From contig NZ_JALJVC010000002.1 of NCBI RefSeq assembly GCF_022967985.1, forward strand, positions 186,001 through 250,000: a stretch of 64,000 nucleotides of DNA, in the 5' to 3' direction. Position 1 is the first letter of the stretch, and every line of letters starts with the position of its first letter. The DNA is from Acinetobacter lwoffii. Its GTDB lineage: Bacteria; Pseudomonadota; Gammaproteobacteria; Pseudomonadales; Moraxellaceae. The position numbers and the translations under genes are program-made. The notes under the pieces are model-generated. The model searched no databases. It was given only the letters and a program-made list of their open reading frames with translations, and was not told the DNA's origin. Below, one piece after another: positions 57,691 to 64,000 of the stretch.

Positions 57691-59181
57691 ATGGAAAAGC
57701 AGGTAGATATTTTAATCGTGGGTGCGGGGATCTCGGGGATTGGTCTGGCAGCGCATCTTTCTAAACATTGTCCACAACGCTCTTTTGAGATTATTGAACG
57801 CCGCGAAAGTATTGGCGGAACTTGGGACCTGTTTAAATATCCGGGAATCCGTTCTGATTCGGATATGTCGACTTTTGGTTTTAATTTTAAACCCTGGAAG
57901 AAAGAAAGCGTGCTTGCCGATGGCGCATCCATCAAAAATTATCTGACTGAAGTGGTGGATGAGTTTAAGCTACAGCCGAAAATCCATTTTCAGCATCGGG
58001 TCTTAAGTGCCAATTATGATTCTACAACCTGCAAATGGTCAGTAGAGATCGAGGATGCACACGGTAAGAAGCAGATCTGGATCGCCAACTTTGTACTGGG
58101 TTGTACCGGTTATTATAATTATGATCAGGGTTTTCAGCCGGAGTTTCCAAATCAAGATGCATTCAAAGGTGAATTTATTCATCCGCAACATTGGCCGGAA
58201 AATTTAAACTATAAAGGCAAAAAAGTGGTCATCATTGGCAGTGGTGCGACCGCGATTACCTTGGTTCCTGCGATGGTGAAAGGTGGAGCAGGGCATGTCA
58301 CCATGTTGCAACGTTCCCCAACTTATATTGCTTCTGTACCCTCGGTCGATTTTATTTATTCAAAAATGCGTAAATATCTGCCCGAGGAGGTCGCTTACAA
58401 GCTGACACGTGCGCGTAATATCGGCATGCAGCGCGGGATTTATGCTTTGGCACAGAAACAGCCAAAATTATTAAAATCGCTTTTGCTTAAATCGGTGCAA
58501 CTTCAGCTAAAAGGTAAAGTGGACATGAAGCACTTTACCCCGAATTATGAACCTTGGGATCAGCGTCTGTGTGTGGTGCCGGATGGGGATCTGTTTAAAA
58601 TTTTACGTGAAGGGCAGGCATCGGTTGCAACGGATCAGATAGAAATCTTTACCGAAACGGGAATTCAGCTGAAATCCGGTCAACATCTGGAGGCTGATAT
58701 TATCGTCTCTGCCACTGGCCTGAATATCCAAATTCTCGGCGGGATTCTGGCGACGATGGATGGTCAGCCTATCGATACCTCACAGCATATGCTGTATAGA
58801 GGCATCATGGTCAGTGATATACCGAATATGGCGCTGATTATTGGCTATATTAATGCCTCCTGGACACTTAAAGTCGACATTGCAGCTGAGTATATTTGCC
58901 GTCTGTTGAATTATATGGATCAGCAAGGTTATGCGCAGGTGATTGCTCAGGGAGATCAGAGTGAATTGCTTCAGGATACCGTCATGGGCAGTCTCAGTTC
59001 GGGTTATATTGCCCGTGCTGCAGACGTGATGCCAAAGCAGGGCAAACATGCACCGTGGAAAGTCAGCAATAATTATCTGGCAGACCGTAAGGAGCTCAAA
59101 CAGGCTTCGTTTGAAGATGGCGTGCTGAAATTTAGAAAAAACAGCAATGCTTTAAAGCATAAACCGCGTCTGGTTTCTTAA
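57691..59181 (+). CDS. almA: Flavin monooxygenase for long-chain alkanes (AlmA type)
   Basis: 496 residues. The FAD-binding GAGISG (11-16) and the NADPH-binding GSGATA (about 183) flank the FMO/BVMO region (RRESIGGTWDLFKYPGIRSDSDM). The whole sequence closely follows Acinetobacter AlmA, including MLQRSPTYIAS, PWDQRLCVVPDGDLFK and the ending KHKPRLVS. AlmA is required for growth on alkanes longer than about C30. Subterminal oxidation (Baeyer-Villiger type) is also possible in this family. It follows the ribosomal block with its own promoter and has a terminator. Confidence 0.9.
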   Translation: MEKQVDILIVGAGISGIGLAAHLSKHCPQRSFEIIERRESIGGTWDLFKYPGIRSDSDMSTFGFNFKPWKKESVLADGASIKNYLTEVVDEFKLQPKIHFQHRVLSANYDSTTCKWSVEIEDAHGKKQIWIANFVLGCTGYYNYDQGFQPEFPNQDAFKGEFIHPQHWPENLNYKGKKVVIIGSGATAITLVPAMVKGGAGHVTMLQRSPTYIASVPSVDFIYSKMRKYLPEEVAYKLTRARNIGMQRGIYALAQKQPKLLKSLLLKSVQLQLKGKVDMKHFTPNYEPWDQRLCVVPDGDLFKILREGQASVATDQIEIFTETGIQLKSGQHLEADIIVSATGLNIQILGGILATMDGQPIDTSQHMLYRGIMVSDIPNMALIIGYINASWTLKVDIAAEYICRLLNYMDQQGYAQVIAQGDQSELLQDTVMGSLSSGYIARAADVMPKQGKHAPWKVSNNYLADRKELKQASFEDGVLKFRKNSNALKHKPRLVS

Positions 59182-59200
59182 AGTTATATTTTTGCATACA

Positions 59201-59230
59201 GAAAAAGGAGTCCTAAGAGACTCCTTTTTT
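59201..59230. terminator. Bidirectional terminator
   Basis: AAAAAGGAGTC (59202-59212) pairs with GACTCCTTTTT (59218-59228) around a five-base loop. It ends almA and, on the minus strand, the acyl-CoA dehydrogenase gene. Confidence 0.92.
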
Positions 59231-59241
59231 ATGAATCCATT

Positions 59242-60414
59242 TTAAAGTGAACGGGCGATGAGTTCTTTCATGATTTCATTGGTACCCGCATAAATCCGAT
59301 TGGCACGGTTGTCGATATAGGCACGGGCAATTGGATATTCCAGCATATAACCATAGCCGCCATGCAATTGCAGACATTCATCAACGACTTTGCTGTACAT
59401 TTCTGAAATCTTGTATTTGGCCGCAGCAGCGGCATCTACGCCTAGTTCGTGATTGAGTTGCAGCTGCATACAGCGATCCAGATAAGTGCGGCACACATCG
59501 ATCTCGGTACGTAGTTCTGCCAGTTTAAAACGGGTATTTTGAAAATGGCTGATGCTCTTGCCAAATGCCTGACGTTCCTTGGTATATTTCACTGTATGGG
59601 CAAAAGCGGCTTCAGCGCCTGCCTGACAGATAATCGCCACAATCAGGCGTTCCCAAGCCAGTTCTTTCATCAGCATCATAAAGCCCATGCCTTCCAGACC
59701 GAGCAGGTTTTCTGTGGGTACCCGAATATTGTCAAAGAACAGTTCGCAGGTATCCTGACCTTTCATGCCAATTTTATTCAGCGGCTTGCCTTTACTAAAT
59801 CCGGCACGCTCTGCTTCGACCATAATCAATGAAAGATTGGCTGAACCTTTGTCATTATTGCCGGTTTTACAGACCACAATCGCCATGTCACAGAGATAGC
59901 CATTGGTAATAAAGATTTTGGAACCATTAATCACATAGTCATCGCCATCGAGTACTGCCGAGGTACGCACTGCTTGCAGGTCAGAGCCAGTTCCCGGTTC
60001 GGTCATGGCAATCGCGGTGACGACCTCTCCAGACGCCATTTTCGGTAACCATTGTTGTTTTTGAGCTTCATTACCAAAATTCAGCAGATAATTGGCGACG
60101 ATATCCGAATGCAATGAAAATCCGGTCGCTGAGTCTCCAGCATAAGCCTGTTCCTCAATCAAAATCATGCTATACAGCCGGTCTACGTCAGAGCCGCCAT
60201 ATTCTTCAGGCATGGTAGCGCAGAGCAATCCAAGCTCACCGGCTTTATTCCACAGCTCTCGATCCACATGTTGCTGACTTTCGTAACGCTCGGTATGTGG
60301 AATGACTTCTTTCTCATAAAATTTACGTACCGTCTCGCGAAAAGCCTCATGTTCGGTACTAAAGAGTTGGCGCGGCAGCATTGGAGCAAGTGGACGAATG
60401 GCTGCAGATTGCAT
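59242..60414 (-). CDS. Acyl-CoA dehydrogenase
   Basis: 390 residues, the classical length. FAD motifs are IAMTEPGTGSDLQ and KIFITNGYLCD, with RQAFGKSI (flavin contact) and the late LHGGYGYMLEYPIARAYID. No obvious signal sequence. It oxidises fatty acyl-CoA in the first step of beta-oxidation, probably passing electrons to ETF. Convergent with almA across a shared terminator, it may help degrade acids formed from alkanes, but this is only suggested by position. Confidence 0.9.
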   Translation of the reverse strand: MQSAAIRPLAPMLPRQLFSTEHEAFRETVRKFYEKEVIPHTERYESQQHVDRELWNKAGELGLLCATMPEEYGGSDVDRLYSMILIEEQAYAGDSATGFSLHSDIVANYLLNFGNEAQKQQWLPKMASGEVVTAIAMTEPGTGSDLQAVRTSAVLDGDDYVINGSKIFITNGYLCDMAIVVCKTGNNDKGSANLSLIMVEAERAGFSKGKPLNKIGMKGQDTCELFFDNIRVPTENLLGLEGMGFMMLMKELAWERLIVAIICQAGAEAAFAHTVKYTKERQAFGKSISHFQNTRFKLAELRTEIDVCRTYLDRCMQLQLNHELGVDAAAAAKYKISEMYSKVVDECLQLHGGYGYMLEYPIARAYIDNRANRIYAGTNEIMKELIARSL

Positions 60415-60597
60415 CTTGTTATTCCTTATTTTGATCTGTTGGGTTTAACTTAGGCCATGCCAAGATCAGCAGCAATGAGCGGAATGTTCAAATGACTTAA
60501 ATCTGCTGATGCTTTTGGTCATTTCTATGAAATCCCTCGAAATTCAGCCAGCGCTTCAGGTAAACTATTCGGGTTTATAACGAGTTGGGGAAATTCG

Positions 60598-60855
60598 ATG
60601 ACTGATGACATCAGCTTAGAAGAGCGTAAAGTGATTTATCGTGCGCGTCGTGGTCTAAAAGAACTGGATGTATATTTTGATCCCTACGTAAAAAACCATT
60701 ACCTGAATGCTAAGCCTTTCGAAAAACAGATGTTTGCAGAGCTGGTTGAGCAGGAAGACCCGGATTTGCTGGACTGGTTTATGGAAGTGTCTGAGCCGCC
60801 GCGTCCTGAACTGAAAGATTTTATCAAGAAGCTTAAATTTTACGTTCATGGATAA
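60598..60855 (+). CDS. sdhE: Succinate dehydrogenase flavinylation factor SdhE
   Basis: 85 residues with the diagnostic RARRGLKELDVYF, where the RGxxE motif contacts the SdhA flavoprotein during covalent FAD attachment. Also typical is LLDWFM near the middle. The E. coli gene (ygfY) was once annotated as the antitoxin CptB. The stop overlaps the next gene by eight bases. Confidence 0.92.
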   Translation: MTDDISLEERKVIYRARRGLKELDVYFDPYVKNHYLNAKPFEKQMFAELVEQEDPDLLDWFMEVSEPPRPELKDFIKKLKFYVHG

Positions 60856-61234
60856 TCGTTGCTTCAAGCTGAAACGCAGTCTGTGTGCATTGGCGTTTCA
60901 GCTTTTTATTTTTGCACTGCTGATGTATCTGTTGTATCAGTTATTACCGATTGCACTTTGGGCAGTGTGTGCTGTCATAGGCTTGGTAATTTATCAGCTA
61001 TTTTACCGCAAGACACCAAAGATTGAGCAGTTTGAATATCTGGATGGACGTGAATGGTCATTGACTACCAAAGCACGACCGACCCGTCGGGTATGTATTA
61101 GTCACGTAATTGATCATCAGGCGTATATTGTGGTGTATTTTCAGCATGCCAAGGCGCGACCTTTATTGATCTGGTGTGATCAATTGCCCTTCAAACAATG
61201 GAAATCCTTAAAATTATTGACTAAATTAATTTAG
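60848..61234 (+). CDS. YgfX-like membrane protein
   Basis: 128 residues. Two membrane helices (ALAFQLFIFALLMYLLYQLL and IALWAVCAVIGLVIYQLFY) are followed by a small basic beta-rich domain ending in WKSLKLLTKLI. This matches the YgfX fold, and ygfX follows sdhE in enterobacteria too. In E. coli YgfX (CptA) was described as a toxin affecting FtsZ and MreB, a claim that is disputed. Start overlaps sdhE by eight bases. Confidence 0.75.
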   Translation: MDNRCFKLKRSLCALAFQLFIFALLMYLLYQLLPIALWAVCAVIGLVIYQLFYRKTPKIEQFEYLDGREWSLTTKARPTRRVCISHVIDHQAYIVVYFQHAKARPLLIWCDQLPFKQWKSLKLLTKLI

Positions 61235-61247
61235 TTGTAAAACAAAC

Positions 61248-61363
61248 GCATTTTAATGATTTAATTAAAATGCTCATAAAACAAATATTTAGACCAAATT
61301 CCTATTTTTATTGTCAGACAGAAATCAAGGTTAATCCATGACTTAGAGAAATTGTCTGACAAT
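61248..61363. repeat. Two inverted repeats upstream of the 32-residue peptide gene
   Basis: First, GCATTTTAAT (61248-61257) with ATTAAAATGC (61264-61273), a perfect 10-bp hairpin just after the YgfX-like gene. Second, ATTGTCAGACA (61310-61320) with TGTCTGACAAT (61353-61363), a perfect 11-bp pair 32 bases apart. The first may act as a weak terminator; the second could be an operator pair or a leader structure. Confidence 0.6.
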
Positions 61364-61429
61364 TTATTCCCTATGTTTTATTTTTAGCCTGTACATTTAA
61401 CTCACCAACAGCAACTACGGGAGACCTTA

Positions 61430-61528
61430 ATGGAATTTCCAGTATGGATGTTTCTGATCGTAGCGATTGTTTTAACGCTGGTGATCGGACGACTCGGGAC
61501 AGTGTTGAAGGATAAATTTTCATCTTAA
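61430..61528 (+). CDS. 32-residue single-helix membrane protein
   Basis: ATG at 61430, TAA at 61526-61528. The translation has one membrane helix (FPVWMFLIVAIVLTLVIG) followed by a short basic end (RLGTVLKDKFSS), which suggests the C-terminus faces the cytoplasm. The ribosome site GGGAG lies eight bases upstream. A strong terminator begins 41 bases after the stop. The gap to both neighbours makes this a separate small transcription unit. I know no family for it; small single-helix proteins often modulate membrane complexes. Confidence 0.65.
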   Translation: MEFPVWMFLIVAIVLTLVIGRLGTVLKDKFSS

Positions 61529-61569
61529 TCAAGCAGGGTTTTATCATTTTTCTGCTTGTACAGTTAATA

Positions 61570-61608
61570 AGTAGCATGTGCTGAACCGTCGCAATGCTAC
61601 TTTTTTTT
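61570..61608 (+). terminator. Terminator after the 32-residue peptide gene
   Basis: AGTAGCAT (61570-61577) pairs with ATGCTACT (61594-61601) around a 16-base loop, followed by seven more T. Confidence 0.8.
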
Positions 61609-61769
61609 GCCCAAAATTTGGGATTCTCCTAAATACAGTCAATTGCAGCGCGGCCATTTAATGGCAAAGTGCCTCGTCTAAATTAGAGTAAATACTCTTT
61701 TATTCACAAAATGCTTCTGATATCTTTAGCAGAAAGATGGACATAATCACAATTATAGAGGACAGGAAA

Positions 61770-62810
61770 ATGTCAGGCGTCCGTAAAATATGCCAAGGTA
61801 TGGCGACCATTGCAATAACAACAACAGTTTTGACGGGGTGTTCTCAGGTCATTAAAACCGGTGCCAATGTTGCACTGGGTTTCACCGAAAACCATATTGT
61901 CCCGCCGATTTTAGCGATGGATGATGCTGAAATGGTGTGTAATTCAGGGAATTCTTTAACGCCGGCCATTATGGCGACCAAAGAAATGGGGGCGGATCCG
62001 ACCCGGGTAGCCGTGCTGATGTATTCGGCTGCCGGTATTTGTGCCGAGCAAAAAGCGCTGGAAGCGGAGTTACGCTATTTACGCGCTTCAAAAACCAATC
62101 AGGTGGCAGAAGCCCAGGATGCCCGAATCGAGCAGAAGCGCTGGGCGGCACTGGCGGCACAGCGTCAATATACCGGTTATCAACTGTTCCAGAGCCGTTA
62201 TGAAAAGAAATATCAAAAAGCCCTGGGTGAAGAATGCCCGCGCATGAACAGTGATATCGAGCAAACAGTTTACCTGCTGGGTATGCTCAGTGGTTTGCAG
62301 GCCATGACCAATGATATTAACTCGGGTGGTGCAGTGCATGTACCGAAAGATATTGCTGCCGTGGTTGAGCGTGGCATGGTGTGTCTGGATAACGCGAAAT
62401 TCTGGGGTGCTCCGAATGCGACCCGTGCAGTGATCTGGACCTTATTGCCGGGCGCAGGGGAAGGCAAGCCTGACCCTTACCAAACATTAAAACAATCTAC
62501 ACAAATTGGTGAGCAAAAAGGTGTACGTTTATCTCATGCCTTGTATGCCGTAGCGGCTCAGGCCAGTGGCGATGATGCCAAAGTTCGGGATGCCTTGAAA
62601 ACCTTTGCTCAGGCCCGTACGGAGGAAAAACCGGTAAATCCGCAATTCAAGCTGATTGACAGCATGGCCGCGATTATGGTCAGTGGCATATCAGATCGTT
62701 ACTGGACAGAAAATACTGGTATACGTAGTGGCGATGATGGCATGCAACGTTTCTGGGATGAATCCGACAGTTCTTCCGAGCTCGATGATCTGTTCAGTGC
62801 GGATCTGTAA
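61770..62810 (+). CDS. Lipoprotein of unknown function, possibly TatT-like
   Basis: 346 residues from the ATG at 61770 with AGGA upstream; the frame from 61737 is rejected as it places residues before the signal. The lipobox is LTGC (21-24), so Cys24 should be lipidated. The mature part is almost all alpha-helical with alternating A/L/Y-rich helices (VLMYSAAGICAEQKALEAELRYLRA, QKRWAALAAQRQYTGYQLF). This recalls the TPR-like TatT lipoproteins linked to TRAP transporters, but I am not certain. The C-terminus is acidic and serine-rich. It is followed within about 70 bases by the rhombosortase gene. Confidence 0.65.
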   Translation: MSGVRKICQGMATIAITTTVLTGCSQVIKTGANVALGFTENHIVPPILAMDDAEMVCNSGNSLTPAIMATKEMGADPTRVAVLMYSAAGICAEQKALEAELRYLRASKTNQVAEAQDARIEQKRWAALAAQRQYTGYQLFQSRYEKKYQKALGEECPRMNSDIEQTVYLLGMLSGLQAMTNDINSGGAVHVPKDIAAVVERGMVCLDNAKFWGAPNATRAVIWTLLPGAGEGKPDPYQTLKQSTQIGEQKGVRLSHALYAVAAQASGDDAKVRDALKTFAQARTEEKPVNPQFKLIDSMAAIMVSGISDRYWTENTGIRSGDDGMQRFWDESDSSSELDDLFSADL

Positions 62811-62877
62811 TGCAGATACTATGCATGAAGCTTCAGGGATGAAGTCAAATTAGATGGTCAGGGAGGACAACAGGCCG

Positions 62878-63450
62878 ATGCTAGATCAACATTTTCGACG
62901 AAAAATTATTTTTCTAGCGGCTTTTGTCTCTCTCTCTGCATGTCTGCAAATTTTTCAGGATCATTTTATCTACTGGCAAGAGAGTCTGCTGGGTGAATTC
63001 TGGCGACTCTGGACAGCGCACTGGGTACATGTGAGCTGGATTCATTACTTTCTAAACATTCTCGCCTTTATCTGTTTACCTTTCATTTTTCCACGCGCTA
63101 CCGTCTGGCATTTCTGTGCCATTTTGCTGATCTTGCCACCGTTGATCAGTTTAAGCTTTTATTTTTTCTTACCCAATATTGAAGCCTATGCTGGCCTGTC
63201 GGGCGTGCTGCATGGTGCCTATATCGCCGTAGCCGGTGTACATTTGCTGTATAAGCGGGAACGCGGCTTTGCGGCGCTGGTATTATTTTTGATTTTTGCC
63301 AAACTGGTCTGGGAAAACACCATTGGCAATGTCGGAACGGCGCAGCTGATCGGTAGTCCGGTTTTGGTTGAGGCGCATTTACTTGGGGTGATTTGGGGCG
63401 TGATTCTGGCGCTGATCTATATTGTGAGCAATTATTTTCGGGATAATTAA
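62878..63450 (+). CDS. rrtA: Rhombosortase (rhomboid-family intramembrane protease)
   Basis: 190 residues from the ATG at 62878; an ATG at 62854 is in frame and cannot be excluded. Six hydrophobic helices. The serine is in YAGLSGVLHG (S108) and the histidine in VEAHLLGVIWG (H167), with WRLWTAHWVHVSWIHYFLN as the rhomboid L1 region. The small size and this arrangement fit rhombosortase. That enzyme trims the GlyGly-CTERM tail of proteins sent out through type II secretion. No GlyGly-CTERM substrate is visible in the window. Confidence 0.8.
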   Translation: MLDQHFRRKIIFLAAFVSLSACLQIFQDHFIYWQESLLGEFWRLWTAHWVHVSWIHYFLNILAFICLPFIFPRATVWHFCAILLILPPLISLSFYFFLPNIEAYAGLSGVLHGAYIAVAGVHLLYKRERGFAALVLFLIFAKLVWENTIGNVGTAQLIGSPVLVEAHLLGVIWGVILALIYIVSNYFRDN

Positions 63451-63647
63451 AGTGCAGAGATAAATAATTTACTTGGCAGAAAATACAAAAAGAAAATATA
63501 AATTGTCATTTTTATTGTGCCAATTTTCATGCAAAGTCAAAACATAGAATAAAGATCCTGACCTTTGAAAAGGAATTTTCTAGGCAGAAGGGAAGATCAG
63601 CGTCCTAGACCAAGCATCAGGCCGCTAAAATAAAAATAGGAATACAC

Positions 63648-64000
63648 ATGCAAAATAATGATCAAAACAGATCAGGATTAGGTCTGTTGCGTTATATATG
63701 GACAGAGTGGATCTCGACCTTCGTCGTGCTGGTTTTACTTTTGCTCACTTTGATTATTGGCACCGGGGAAATGATTCACGGTCAGTTGCTGCGTATGGGC
63801 GAGCGTATTTACGGCGATCCGGCAACCGGAATGCAATATTCATTTTTAAGGGCTGAGCCGACGCGTCCACAATGTGAACGCAATATTAATGTCGATCAAC
63901 GCGTTCAGCAGCAGATGAAAGCCGATGCGGCTGATGAATATGCCGACTTCTTTGGGGTACGTTCGGAAGCGGATGTGCGTGCTGCGGTATTACAGGCACA
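63648..64000 (+). CDS. Membrane protein of unknown function, 3' end cut by window
   Basis: ATG at 63648 with AGGA seven bases upstream; the frame stays open to the last base (117 codons). One strong membrane helix (WISTFVVLVLLLLTLIIGTGEMIHG) is followed by an extracytoplasmic-looking, charged segment with one cysteine (RPQCERNINVDQRVQQQMKADAADEYADFFG). I do not recognise it. If the upstream lipoprotein is TatT-like, a TRAP-type permease start would fit, but that is a guess. Confidence 0.55.
   Translation, partial: MQNNDQNRSGLGLLRYIWTEWISTFVVLVLLLLTLIIGTGEMIHGQLLRMGERIYGDPATGMQYSFLRAEPTRPQCERNINVDQRVQQQMKADAADEYADFFGVRSEADVRAAVLQA

Overview
The window is a chromosomal segment of an Acinetobacter-type gammaproteobacterium (Moraxellaceae). 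Genes that point there are an AbeM-type MATE pump, an AlmA-type long-chain alkane monooxygenase directly after the ribosomal alpha operon, a stand-alone 200-residue RibA, and both HemF and HemN. The DNA is AT-leaning, and almost everything is vertically inherited housekeeping sequence. I see no prophage, insertion sequence, CRISPR array, tRNA or rRNA gene.

Layout. 1-5.2 kb: two related exported/membrane proteins flanking a methyltransferase, a HopJ-family protein, CrcB, a zinc-free L31 (rpmE2) behind a convincing Zur box, an ABC1 kinase and a DUF1737 protein. 5.3-9.9 kb: a small DMT transporter plus MATE pump, HemW, an HNH endonuclease and a cold-shock protein. 10-20 kb: acyl-CoA dehydrogenase, AroE, HemF/HemN (divergent), RibA/Dxs (divergent), SuhB. 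20.4-22.5 kb: a DEAD-box RNA helicase with a long structured leader and an Arg/Gly/Asp repeat tail. 22.9-26.2 kb: the complete mlaFEDCB phospholipid-transport operon. 26.4-43.7 kb: CorA, LOG, Nudix, ComF-RecG, an SDR protein, PlsB, TesB, a dicarboxylate symporter, YihA, NsrR next to a shortened flavohaemoglobin with a textbook NsrR operator, a HerA-like ATPase, MetC and a class I amidotransferase. 43.7-57.5 kb: the S10, spc and alpha ribosomal operons fused into one block from rpsJ to rplQ, including secY and rpoA. 57.6-64 kb: AlmA, a second acyl-CoA dehydrogenase, SdhE with a YgfX-like protein, a 32-residue membrane peptide, and an envelope cluster of lipoprotein, rhombosortase and a membrane protein cut by the window end.

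The strongest leads are: (i) the NsrR-controlled globin that keeps every haem-pocket residue of Hmp but has lost the NAD domain and has a broken FAD motif; (ii) the DEAD-box helicase leader, whose Shine-Dalgarno sequence lies in a hairpin; (iii) the uncharacterised lipoprotein/rhombosortase/membrane-protein cluster at the right edge; (iv) two very small membrane peptides with their own ribosome binding sites; and (v) a C/G-rich repeat family found at three junctions, all between convergent genes. No wholly new multi-gene system is evident.
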